Below are positions 22,853 to 33,399 of a stretch of 64,000 nt of DNA, piece after piece. A program made the translations under genes and the position numbers. Position 1 is the stretch's first letter; each line of letters starts with the position of its first letter. The notes beneath the pieces are model-generated. The model was not told where the DNA came from. It was given only the letters and a program-made list of their open reading frames with translations, and did no database searches. The stretch is from Sorex araneus (lineage: Eukaryota > Chordata > Mammalia > Eulipotyphla > Soricidae), in contig NC_073313.1 in NCBI RefSeq assembly GCF_027595985.1, positions 99,993,552 through 100,057,551 on the forward strand, written 5' to 3'.

Positions 22853-23669
22853 CTGCAAATAAAAGAAAAGTCAGAGAGAAAACAGTTAAATCGGAGACTT
22901 AAATGAACCTCAGAGTAAACGTTATAATTAAAAGGTATTCTAATGTAACTTTCTCTGATTCGTGGTCATTAAGTGATAATACTACCGCAGAAGGAATATA
23001 ACACTTTTTGCCTAAGAGGAAAAACAGGTTTGATTTTCAGAGGTCTCTTGACTATCAGGAAAATGGCTGAATGCCATAGATAAAGAGAATAGCATATGGT
23101 GCTGTAATTAGGTTCGGTTCTGATCCTATTTTAGGAGAGTCTGGAAAAGGAATATCATTCATACTAGCTTCTGATTTGGATAGTTCCAAGCAAGAGGCAA
23201 ATGGTATAAACTTGATTGAAGTTTATTCATCATGGACTTATGAGTTATGGAGAGAAAGCTGGATAAGCTGCAATTTTTATTCTGTCATTAGAGTTTTGGC
23301 CTAGAATTGGATTGAACCTTAGAACTGGGGAGAAAGAAAAAGGTAAAGTTTTATCACACATTTGCCCCATATACTTGCATGGATACAGATATTATCACAA
23401 GTAAAGAATCTCCCACAGTTTTTCCTCATGAAACAATGGCACTTAAGCTGATGATGAAACATTATAATAAGCATCATTCAGAAAGAATATATTAAATAGA
23501 TTACTAATTTTTCGTTCAGGTTCTGACTCCATCGTATCACCAGCAAAAACATACTGTTAAATCTAAAGTGCTAATAATTATACAGTATTCTTTTGTCATC
23601 TTCATAACATATATATGGGTTATCTAGAGTGCATCATAAAATAAGAAACCAAATATTTGCTACACAACT

Positions 23670-24520
23670 ATATTGTATCAGGGAAATACAAATCAAAATG
23701 ACAATGAGGCATTCATTTGCAGCAGTAGGAATGTCATACATAAAATAAACTGGAAGCCACAAATATTGTTGGAATTGTGGTATAAATGAAATCCTTAATC
23801 ACTGAGATGGGAATGTCATCTGGTCCATAAGGCAAACCATATGGAAAGTTTTCAAAAAGTAAGAATGGAGGTACCATTTGACCCAGCTATCCCACCTTAG
23901 AATACAAAATGTAAAATCATTTGTTTGAAAAGATATACGCACACCTGTTTTTATTGCAGTTCTTAGTACAATATTTAGGATATAGAAACAACTCAAATAC
24001 CCAACAACAGGTGAATGGATAAAGACTTTGTGGGACAATGTGCAGCCATCGGGCCAAAATGAAGTCAGGCAGTTTGTGGCCACTTGGATCAAACTGGAAG
24101 GTATCATGCTGAGCAAAATAAGCCAGTCAGTAGAACAAAAACAGATGATCTCACTCATCTGTGGCATGTAGAGAAATAAATCAATGATACAGATAATAAT
24201 CTTGTATACTCAAATGTATGTACAGACCTGTGAATGATAGATTTGGGAGAAGTGAAGGGGTTGCTGGGAAGTAATACATAACATAAATGGAGTGTCTCCA
24301 ACACACAGAAGGTTCCTTAGCAGTAGTATAATTGGTAATCAAAAAATAATGAGCGATGACTGGGAACTGGGGGAGAATGTTGGACTGAAGGTGACTTAGG
24401 GATGGAGTGGAGGTTCTGGGAAATTTTGAGGGTGGGAGAATGCATTAACTTCATACATTAATACCAGAAACTTGAGCATTATTGTAACACTAATACACAT
24501 AAACTATAATAATTTTTTAA
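23670..24520 (+). mobile_element. Old L1 ORF2 3' end
   Basis: Sense remnants: GGGAAATACAAATCAAAATGACAATGAGG, the ACCCAGCTATCCCACC block, GAATGGATAAAGA, then a decayed C-terminus and 3' UTR. It belongs to an older subfamily and lies antisense to RAB9B within its intron. Confidence 0.75.
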
Positions 24521-24674
24521 AGTTTCAAGTTCTGGTTTTTGTCTACCCTCCCACCCCTGCCCCTGCTTTCAAATTGCTCTTTGGAAGTAGCACAGGTAAT
24601 TAACATGTATTTAAATTGAGATGAAACACATTTACTTTTATACTTTGGTCTGTAAGATTATTTTATAGAGCAGA

Positions 24675-24832
24675 ATTTATGTTTTGCTTTGGGGTAATAC
24701 CCAGTAATCCTCAGGGGTTACTCCTGGAGGTGCTCATGGGACCATATAGGATGCTAGGAATAGAACTTGAATTGGCTGCATATAACCATGCAACACAATT
24801 GTCTTAACCCCTATACTATTTTTCTGCCCTCC
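24675..24832 (-). mobile_element. Degenerate SINE
   Basis: Antisense: TTTGGGGTAATACCCAGTAATC, CAGGGGTTACTCCTGG, GGAATAGAACTTGAATTGGC, ending TTTCTGCCC. Confidence 0.65.
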
Positions 24833-25600
24833 GCAGAGCAAAACTTTAGCATTCAAGAAAAGTAAGAAAAAGTAAACATGTGGGCACCTTACTGATAGAA
24901 CTAAAGTCCTATGCCAAATAAACTAAGTACCATGAATTCACATCATTAAATGACTTAATAACTCAACTTTTCCAGATGTGGATAAAGTAAAATGATGGCT
25001 TAAGGACTGAGTAAATATGTAAATCAAATATTCAGCTCCAGGAACAATGAATAAGTGTTAGTAGCTATCTGGGATAATGATGCAGTTGCTTATGTATTTC
25101 CTATTTTGTTATGTGCACACATGATTTCTGATATGTATGCTGATAGCATGAACAAAAAGAGGAAAAGCTATGTGTTTCTATAACAATTGCACTGAGCTGA
25201 CAGCAACTAAAAGATAAATGTCATCATCATTATTATGGCATACATTAAATTTATGAACATGGGAAGGCTATGTTTTCTGTTTCAATATCTTCTAAGATGA
25301 AATCACTCAGAGAATTTGGGGAAGGATAATTAACTTCGGAAGCTTTCAAAGATTTATGTGTTTACTGAAATTTTGGTTTGAGATTTTTGCTCTTTTTGCT
25401 TTTCTACTTGTTTTCTTTCACTGGTGGATGCCCTCTGGCTTAGTATTGATCCTTTTCAGAAAGGAACTGAGATTGTCTAATGGATTCTTCTTTTTCTTGC
25501 CTTCCATACAGAAGAGTGACATTCTGTGCATCTGTATACACAACAGAATCTCAGCACTGGAGAGCACTTAGGGATCTTCCAGTCGAATTATGCTATGGAT

Positions 25601-26183
25601 CCATGAGGAAACATTTTATTTTATTGTTTTAAGGTTATCTGAAAGTATAATGAACTGTTGATTAATAATACATTAGCAGTAAACACAAAAATCAAATTAG
25701 TCATCTAAAGAAGTTTGCATATATATGTTTCCCTTGTCATTGATGGGGCTCTAATAGTTTTTTTTAATTAATAGTTTATTTTTAATTAGTGAGTCAACGT
25801 GAGGGTACAATTACAGATTTATACATTTTTGTGCTCATGTTTCTCCCTTACAAAGTATGATAACCCATCCCTTCACCAGTGCCCATTCTCCACCACCAGT
25901 AAACCCAACATCCCTCCCCCCCTCCCCAGTCCCGTGTCCCCCACCCCACACTGCCACTATGGCAGGGTATTCCCTTTTGTACTCTCTCTCTGATTAGGTG
26001 TTGTGGTTTGCAACAAAGGTGCTGAGTGGCCATTGTGTTCAGTCTCTAGTCTATATTCGGCCCGCATCATCTTTCCCCCACATGACCTCCAACCACATTT
26101 TACTTGGTGTTCCCTTCTCTGAGTTGCCCAGAATGAGAGAACAGCCTCCAAGCCATGGTGACAACCCATGAGGAAACATTTTA
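25601..26183 (-). mobile_element. 5'-truncated L1 with candidate 3' transduction
   Basis: An exact 18-bp duplication CCATGAGGAAACATTTTA lies at 25601-25618 and 26166-26183. Between the copies, 25760-26165 is antisense L1 3' UTR with its A-rich end at 25760-25795. A further ~141 bp of non-L1 sequence (25619-25759) sits between that end and the duplication, closing with an ACAATAAAATAAAA-type tail on the element strand. This is the layout expected when L1 transcription reads past its own signal and carries flanking DNA. Confidence 0.7.
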
Positions 26184-27958
26184 GTCTCTAATCTGTGTTA
26201 TTTCCTTTTGAAATGACCTTTAACTTTCCTTTGCTGTTTTAATTCCCATTTGTTTGCTACAGGTAGAAATGAATAAAGTTTAAGCTTATCTGTGCATTAA
26301 CTCCTTCAGATTTTTTGTAGCAACATCATTTTCTACTCCTTTGCCATTAGACCTAATTTGGACCACATCTCTGCATCTAATCTATTGCTTATGGCTTTTC
26401 TTTCTCCATCTAACCTACTGAAGGACTTCATCACTTGAGCTCACTCTGGAGTAGACATGCTGGAAATGCATGCAGGTTTAAGACTGGCTGTATCCTTCAA
26501 AGATTTTACAAATGACATAAAGTTTAAGATACAGTGATATAAGTTGAAATAATACCATTATACTGTCTTGTTTTGTTGACAAACCTTTTTTGCAAGTATG
26601 TATTTCCTATATGACCAAAATTTCAATTGCTGGATAGTAAGATCCTTGTAACTATATATATATATATGTCTTTGAAGCCCCTTCAGCATGCAGCACCAGA
26701 GTCCTCCATTTGAATGATCAATACATATTTGATTATTAATGAACTGGTGAGTTAGGTTCACAGATTAATGTTTATTAATTGATGGTCAATAGAGCCACAG
26801 TTATTGAAGATGCATAAGCACTATTATTCATAAGAAGACTAAGAAGCAGAAGTTATGGATTTATATGGATCACTTTCTAGATAGGATATAGCAGAATTTA
26901 TACCTCTTGAAAGTCAATAAAAATACTTAAGTTTTGCTTCCTTTACCCCCACATGAATTATATATATGTGTATATAAATTGCTTCATTCCCCCAAAACAC
27001 AAGAGTAAAACAATTATCTCCCTTTATTATTTTAGTGGATGTTGATATCCCCATCACCACCACCACTATCATCATCATCATTTGGAAAGGAGTGTGACAT
27101 CCTTTACTACATACTTTTAATAGTGCAGTAATTAATAAAATCAAAGATTCTCTCCCTAGGATATGCCAGATTTATATCAAACCATTAAAAAGTAGCACTG
27201 AGTAGTCCAAATAATTGTTTGAATACCCTAAAAACACTTCATGGGAAAATCAAATCTCTTATATATATCCTTTATGGATGCCCAATAGGTCAGGATTTGT
27301 ATTAAATGCTTTTGTTCTGATTTTGGGTCTGTTCATAGAAAGATCTGGCTTAATGTGCTCAAATATCCTAAAGGTACAATTACTCTTTCCTACTCAACCC
27401 TCTAAAGTAGATTAACAAATATTCTTTAAGGATAGTTCATTCACTTCCCCTACCCCCACAATGATCACGTCTTGTGAAGCAAAGTGAATTAACAATTCAA
27501 ATAGCCAAGGCTCCCTCCCTTCCTTTGTTCTTCAACATACTTAAAATCTTGACTCTGTTATGTCCACACCCACACAGACTTACTACAATTATTGTATTTA
27601 ATTTAAGATGTTTCAGGATGGGGTTGGAGTTGAGGGAGAAGGCAGTGCAACAAAAAAGGAAATAGGAGTATTGAAAATAGTACATTTTAGAGTAATAAGT
27701 AGGAGTAGGTGTAAAAAAGCAAATAGGCAAGGTTAGCTCCATTAACATGAAGAGAAGGATGCTAATATTCATAGTGTTGACTGTTTGGGACCACGTCTTT
27801 TGATAGATATATACTGCAGGGCAGAGGATGGGAAATAGCAAGAGGGGAAGGAGAAGCGATGACAATCTGCCCCGGGAGGAACCATAGCTGAAGTTATGGG
27901 GAAAGCCCATCTTGTTGTTGGAGTTATTCAACTCATTTTTGAACCCTGGCACAATATT

Positions 27959-27995
27959 TAGAAAATCCCACTGAAGAACTGAGTGGGATTTTCTA
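27959..27995. repeat. Short hairpin in RAB9B intron
   Basis: Arms of 14 bp (TAGAAAATCCCACT and its exact complement AGTGGGATTTTCTA) are separated by a 9-base loop. Confidence 0.8.
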
Positions 27996-28295
27996 TAAAC
28001 TGTAGAAAATCAATCCAAGTAAGAAACCATTGACTTTTCAGGTCCCTCTAATTTAGATGCTGTAGATTGTTTCTGATACAACCTGATGCACGAGGAGTGT
28101 GTGGGTTCTTAGAAAGGGGAGCCCTTTGACACACTGCATTCATTCTGGAGACTGAACAAGTTGTCTGCTGTACCCATGCTCTGAGTCCAAAAGTCACCGT
28201 TGCCGTGCCACTGAAACACTACCACCATACTCATGCCCATATTTATTTAATCCTATTGCAACTCGAAGGATCTAATATAGAATTTCACCTCCTAC

Positions 28296-28386
28296 CTGTC
28301 ACAAAGACAGTTCTGGCGCTGTGAGCCTGAAGGCGCACTAGATAACCAGCGGGGACTGCCCAACAGCCCACTTCTTCCCAGGCTTC
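28296..28386 (-). other. RAB9B: RAB9B exon 2, non-coding (predicted)
   Basis: A 91-base candidate. The acceptor reads CTGTTTGTCTCCAG|GAAGCC and the donor reads GTGACAG|GTAGGAG on the gene strand. It contains no ATG, which suits a 5' UTR exon. It is predicted from splice signals and position only. Confidence 0.5.
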
Positions 28387-28499
28387 CTGGAGACAAACAG
28401 GCAGGTAAGGTTTGTGTATCATCAAGCAGGCCACGTAATCTAGAGAAAATAAACTCCCCGGAGAGATCGGGAAAGCTGGCATCCCTAGTACAGGGGCAC

Positions 28500-29370
28500 G
28501 GCTGGCTTTGGGGACCAAGAAAGTGAGATGGCATGCGTAACACCGACTACCTTAGCCCCAGGTCCTGTCACCTCAGCTCGGGCGCTCAGAGCCGGGTGGG
28601 CTACGGTGCATGCGCACTGAGTCACACCCGCTCCCCACGGAGCCCTGCGTCTCCCCACGGAGCTTTGGCAGCTGCTGGGGATTACTCAGCAACGCCCCCT
28701 CCGCCGTCACCTCGCCCTCCACTCCGACTCCCCCCAGCGTCCAGGCCTGTCCCCCCCCCATACCAATGCCCAGAGGGTCATCGCCACCCCGTTCCCCCCT
28801 TCCCACGGATGCCCCCTCCCCCGGCCTCCCGGGCGCGGGCCGTTAGCCCTTCCTGCCCACGCACCAGCACCTTACCCTGCCCGGCGGGGGGGAGACGGGC
28901 GAGCACCGCGGGCAGCGCAGCTCTGCAGGGTCCGCTGTCTGGGTGGTCAGCCCCGCGGTCGCCGCTCCTGCTGCCGCCTCCTTTCGCACGGGGCAGCAAG
29001 TGCCGCCTGGACCTCCCCGGGCTGTCAGCAGCCGCTCGCTCCCGCCGCCGCGCAGCGTCTCGGGCCCGCGCCCGCTAGCAGAGGGGCGGGCCCGCGCCGC
29101 CTCCTCGTGGCCGTGTCTCGGCGTCGGGGACCCGGTGTATCCGCCTCCCGCCCTCTGGACAGCGCTCGCCGGCCTGCTCCCTCTTCTTCTCAGCCCGATG
29201 CGCAAGCCCGATCCCCCCGGGCCTCCCCCCCTTCGCTCCCAGAGGGGGGCACAGAGCGCCGGGCGAACAAAGACTGTCCTTCCACGAGGCGCCTCCCCCG
29301 CCAGCCCCCGTCCCACCCAATTCCTGGACCGGACCTCCACATTCTCTACTTCTGCCTAGAGGACAGGGCA
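28500..29370 (-). promoter_or_regulatory. RAB9B: CpG-island promoter of RAB9B
   Basis: About 0.85 kb of GC-rich, CpG-dense sequence, by far the densest in the window, about 6 kb upstream of the coding exon. It contains a GC box GGGGCGGG at 29083-29090, an NRF1-like TGCATGCGCA at 28607-28616 and a TRE/AP-1 site TGAGTCA at 28618-28624. Long frames on both strands here are composition artefacts. There is no obvious TATA box, consistent with a broad-start housekeeping-type promoter. Confidence 0.8.
28876..29060 (-). other. RAB9B: RAB9B exon 1, non-coding (predicted; start uncertain)
   Basis: A strong donor GCAGG|GTAAGG on the minus strand puts the exon end at 28876, inside the CpG island. The transcription start is unknown. 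The right boundary given is only a placeholder within the island. Confidence 0.45.
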
Positions 29371-30005
29371 CGGTTCAAGACATTCTTCTTTCATTTCAGG
29401 GTCATCAACGAACACAACGCATCCCTACGTGCCCTCGCTGGCGCTCTCGGCAAATTTTCCTGACAGTCTAAAAGGAATGATTCTCTGGCGTAGAAGACAC
29501 ACTGCCCTTTACCCTCTACTGGTTACCGTTCTAGAGAAACGCAGAGAGCGGCAGTGCAAGCGTTTGGAAATGTTGCCGGGGGTAGAAAGGAATATTAGTT
29601 GCCCCTGTGCCCCTGGTGTGTCCATCTAGTTTCTGCCTCTCTCCTGGGAAGCGAGTAGCATAGTGCTGCTGGTTGTCACTGAGCTTGTATTCTGTTGGTC
29701 AGACAGATGCATCTCTTAAGCTTCCGCAAGGTCTGAGAAACTGTGCCTGTGTGTCATTGCCCTTCACTCGCCATGTGAATATGTGCTGTCTTTCCCTCTC
29801 TATCCACTACTGAGCCTTCAAGCCCTAGATTGTCACTTCCTCAAGATAACCTGTCTCAGTAATGCAAAGAACAGAGAAAGTCCCCCAGTTTATTCACTTG
29901 TGGTCTTCTGTACCTTTTGTTCATAATACTTACCCAGTTATAACAAGATATTTGAATGCATGATTATTTGATTAACTACTGTCCTCATCCACTAAATTTT
30001 ATTGC
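29371..30005. other. Upstream flank of RAB9B
   Basis: Unique-looking sequence without repeats or a gene. It may hold promoter-proximal elements. Confidence 0.4.
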
Positions 30006-30007
30006 TT

Positions 30008-30120
30008 TATGAGGTACAGGACTCTTACGGTTTAGGTTCACCACTATATCCCCAGAGCCTAGACTAATGTTTGTTACATAGAGCATGCTCAGAAAATATT
30101 TGTTGAATATGAATAAATAC
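30008..30120 (+). mobile_element. MIR/L2-type 3' end
   Basis: CCACTATATCCCCAGAGCCTAG...TTACATAGAGCATGCTCAGAAAATATTTGTTGAAT matches the shared 3' end of the ancient MIR/L2 repeats. Confidence 0.7.
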
Positions 30121-30239
30121 CGTATAACCAATAACTATTGTCATTTAAAAATAAAATAAATGTATCTAATTAAATCTCTTCTGCTCCTGTTTGATGCCCC
30201 CATACAAACATTAAAGTCTCCCACCTATAATCTCAGATA

Positions 30240-30395
30240 TTACCTAGGGGGATGGAGCAGATGGGAGGGGTCCTTGGGACACTTGTGGAGGAAAGCAGGC
30301 ACTCTGATATGCATGTGCTGATGGGATGATATATGCATTAAACTATCATTAGCAGTACTGTAAATCACAATGCCTAAATAAAAATAGGGGAAAAT
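30240..30395 (+). mobile_element. Decayed retroelement 3' end
   Basis: GGGTCCTTGGGACACTTGTGGAGG...AAACTATCATTAGCAGTACTGTAAATCACA...AATAAAAATA. It resembles the segments at about 60895-61030 and 57540-57660, so it is a repeated family, probably an older L1 tail. Confidence 0.5.
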
Positions 30396-30477
30396 CCCAT
30401 TCTTCTGCTGAAGAAGAGATGCACACAGTCCTCGAAAGTCAATTTTCTATCTCTTCTCTTCCTTGTTGGTGTGATGA

Positions 30478-30725
30478 CCAAGAGTTACACACATTGATAT
30501 TTGCGGTGCTTGCAAATTTAGTTGTGATTATCAACAGGGGTCACACATCGGGTTGTGGTGCTTGCACGTATGCTCACATTTGTACTCTCTAGTTGTGGTG
30601 CTCAAATACATTGTGGTCATAGTGTTTACTAGGCATTACATTTCTTAGCCTTGATGCTTGCACATATTTCTTTGTGGTGTTCACTGGGATTTGCATTTTT
30701 TTCAGCTGTGGTTCTAACACACATA
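30478..30725. repeat. Degenerate tandem repeat, ~50-60 bp units
   Basis: Recurring TTGTGGTGCTTGCA / TTGTGGTGCTCA units at irregular ~50-60 bp spacing. The related phrase TTATGGTGCTCACATTCACA recurs near 31952, so this may be part of a dispersed element. Confidence 0.5.
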
Positions 30726-30876
30726 CTGTTTTATATACTTATAGATTATATCCTATATAGATATGCACATATATTTATATAATGTATACAATGTATAATG
30801 TATATAATGTACAACTAGTACATTATATAATAGGCATTTGCGGCTGCGTGACCTTTTATTGTCTAGTTTTCACTGT

Positions 30877-31133
30877 CAGAGAATCTGGCAAGCTACCGAG
30901 AGTATCCTGCCCACATGGCAGAGCCTGGCAAGTTCCCAGTGGCATATTTTATATGCCAAAAACAGTAACAGTGATTGGTCTCATTCCCCTCACCCTGAAA
31001 GAGCCTCCAATGTGGCACCGTTGGGAAGGACGAGTAAAGAGAGGCTGCTAAAATCTCAGGGCTAGGATGAATGGTGACTTTACTGGCACCCGCTCAAACA
31101 AATCAATGAACAACAGGATGACAGTGATACAAT
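30877..31133 (+). mobile_element. Headless long-type SINE with ~100-bp extra segment
   Basis: Starts within the second domain (TCTGGCAAGCTACCGAGAGTA) and lacks the tRNA head. After AACAGTAACAGTGATTGGTCTC it has ~100 bp not found in the other long copies (CATTCCCCTCACCCTGAAAG...ATCTCAGGGCTAGG), then the usual CACCCGCTCAAACAAATCAATGA end. Confidence 0.75.
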
Positions 31134-31403
31134 GATAATAGTACATATTCATTAAAATGTTTCACGCTGACAAACACGCACCTGCCAGCATCTCTGGGCA
31201 GCGCCTGTTGATTCACTCTTTGCCAGTTAATACCATTGCCACCCCCCCCCCCGACCACGATGAGACAGTGAACCATTGAGGGGGAAGAGGGGTATATATA
31301 GTATGCATATTTAAGAGGGGTATAACTACTCAATAAATATGCATACTATTGCCTTTCCTGGAGAGCCCCAATGCTTTTGGCAACATTAAAAGCTCTTGGA
31401 GTC

Positions 31404-31864
31404 AGGACAGTAGATACAAGGGCCAGGAGTATTGCCACATAGCTGGAAGCCTGCTTGATGAGTGAAGGGGAGAAGGCAGATGTAATAGAGAACGATCACT
31501 AAAGAGATGATGGCTGGAGGAATCAGTCGGGATGGGAGATATGTGCTGAAAGTAGATAATGAACTAAACATGATGACTTCTCAGTGTCTGTGTTGCATGC
31601 CATAATGCTCCAAAGTAGAGAGAGAGTCTGGGGAATATAGTCTGCCATGAAGGCAGGGGGAGGGTGGAAAAGGGGGGGGTAATACCCGGGATATTAGTGA
31701 TAGGGAATGTGCACTGGTGGAGGGATGGGTGTTTGATCATTGTGTTATTGTAACCCAAACATGAAAGCTTGTAACTATCTCACAGTGATTCAATACAATT
31801 TTTTAAAAAAGAAAGAAAATATAAATAATTTTGTTTCATTCAAACAAAAAATTTTTTAAAAAAT
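31404..31864 (+). mobile_element. 5'-truncated L1 3' UTR with target duplication
   Basis: Sense 3' UTR from AGGACAGTAGATACAAGGG to the CTCACAGTGATTCAATACAA end and A-rich tail. The 11-bp duplication CTCTTGGAGTC lies at 31393-31403 and 31865-31875. Confidence 0.85.
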
Positions 31865-31924
31865 CTCTTGGAGTCTTTCAGTGAAGTAACCACCTCCACA
31901 TTTTCCCCTCCATTTGTTGTTCCT

Positions 31925-32132
31925 ATGATGCTCAGGATTTGAACAAGTTAGTTATGGTGCTCACATTCACAGTGTTGTGTGGACTAGAGATCACAGAATT
32001 TTCTTGTAGCTCAGGGAATATCAAGGGCATTGCTGCTGGGTTTGAATTTGTCATGTAGGCTGGTGACAAGAATACAAGTTCAGCTTTATTCATGCACTGC
32101 AGGTACTCTACCCTGAGCCATCCCCGGGCCCA
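31925..32132 (-). mobile_element. Older tRNA-headed SINE of a different type
   Basis: On the minus strand the end at 32132 reads GGCCCGGGGATGGCTCAGGG, then TAGAGTACCTGCAG, a tRNA-like A-box head unlike that of the common shrew SINE. The body is strongly diverged. Confidence 0.45.
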
Positions 32133-32715
32133 AGAAATTGTCTTTTTAAAAAACAAATTTCCTTGAAACTTTGTAATCTCAAATCCCTTTGTTTGAACAC
32201 TTGTTAATAAGAATAGTACACCTCAGAATCCAGTTTGGCAATTGCTATGTTAATCAATTGTAAACAGTTGTAATGTGATAACATAAGGACATTAATTTGC
32301 CTCAAACATGAATGACAATAGATTTCAACTTGCTTGACAGCTCAGATTGATTTGTAGCAGCTCTCTGGGGAGTTATGATATGAAGAAATCTAAGGCATAT
32401 ACAGATACTAGTAAGGAGTTAGTGATGACTACCATGGATGAGGCAATGTCTTTGCCATCTTGTTCTAGATTATTTATATGGCAACTGTCAATTTCTCATT
32501 TTCCAGAAAATACTGAGTTACAAAATTTTGTTCTATTGTCTCTACATTTGTAGTTTACTTGAGAGATCATCTCAGTTTTATTCAGAAAATATTTGTAGAT
32601 ATGTGGAAAATGGAACTCAGTAAAAATACATCAATAGTTTGATTATAGTTGTTCAGAAGAAACATTCTGGAAAGAAACACCTTTCTTCGTGCTGAAAATA
32701 GGTAAAGGAACAACC
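32133..32715. other. Intergenic, no gene recognised
   Basis: AT-rich unique-looking sequence. Confidence 0.4.
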
Positions 32716-32770
32716 AGGAGGATAACCCCTCAGTATTGCATTGCAAAACATAATGCAGAGAGAGAGAGAT

Positions 32771-32838
<68 letters not shown>

Positions 32839-33010
32839 AAAGTGCCTGCCATAAAGGCAGGCTGGGGAAATGGTGGCAAGAGGAAAACTGGGTATATTGG
32901 TGGTGGGGAATGTACACTGGTGGAGTGATGGGTATTGAAACATTGTATGACTAAAACTCAACCATGAACAGCTTTGTAACTGTGTATCTCATGCTGATTC
33001 AATTAAAAAT
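32716..33010 (+). mobile_element. L1 3' UTR with expanded GA microsatellite
   Basis: Sense 3' UTR interrupted by a (GA)n/(GATA)n run at about 32756-32837. The run arose at the AGAGAGAGAG purine stretch present in every copy of this 3' UTR. Confidence 0.8.
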
Positions 33011-33169
33011 ATTAATTCTGATGACTCAATATTGTTATTACTTAATTTGTGGATAATTTTGTAAAATAGATTACTTTGCATGTTTTTACACAATCTGAAG
33101 GAAAAATCTTTGAATATCATGCATTTATTAAAAGTATTATTTTTGTATTAATTTTTTATTCAGAGCTTG

Positions 33170-33285
33170 TGTTTGGTGAAGGGAAGTTGAACTGATAGTG
33201 GGATTGGAACAATGTATGTCTAAAACTCAACTATGAATAATTTTATAAACCACGGTGCTTTAATAAAATTTTTTAAAGGAATCTT
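33170..33285 (+). mobile_element. Decayed L1 tail
   Basis: GATTGGAACAATGTATGTCTA...ACCACGGTGCTTTAATAAAA matches the last ~100 bp of the L1 3' UTR. Confidence 0.55.
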
Positions 33286-33399
33286 TCAAAAGTATGTATT
33301 TTCAAGTTCTGTTTATTGAAAACCCTTAAAAGCACTGAAAAATCTGAGTGCCTCATATAATTGTCATTTGCAGACTGAGATTCTAAATATAATTTCCTA

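Larger units (their letters stand above)
22853..28295 (-). other. RAB9B: RAB9B intron 2 (predicted)
   Basis: Bounded by the donor CAG|GTAGGAG (28296/28295) and the acceptor TTTGCAG (22853). It contains an old L1 (23.67-24.52 kb), a degenerate SINE (24.68-24.83 kb), an L1 with a possible 3' transduction (25.6-26.2 kb), a (TA)n run near 26656, an ATC/CAT triplet-rich tract near 27050-27080 and a hairpin at 27959-27995. The rest is unique-looking. Confidence 0.6.

Noticed and set aside
22811..22858. A 16-residue N-terminal extension of Rab9B in frame upstream of the ATG
   Set aside because: It has no ATG (it begins with TTG), is unlike any Rab N-terminus, and crosses the splice acceptor at 22853-22854.
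28533..29463. Several long overlapping open frames on both strands (up to 181 aa)
   Set aside because: They lie in the GC-rich CpG island where stop codons are rare. Products are Pro/Arg/Ala-rich without domains and mutually overlapping.
32756..32837. Serine/leucine-rich repeat 'protein' on the minus strand
   Set aside because: It is the translation of the GA microsatellite.
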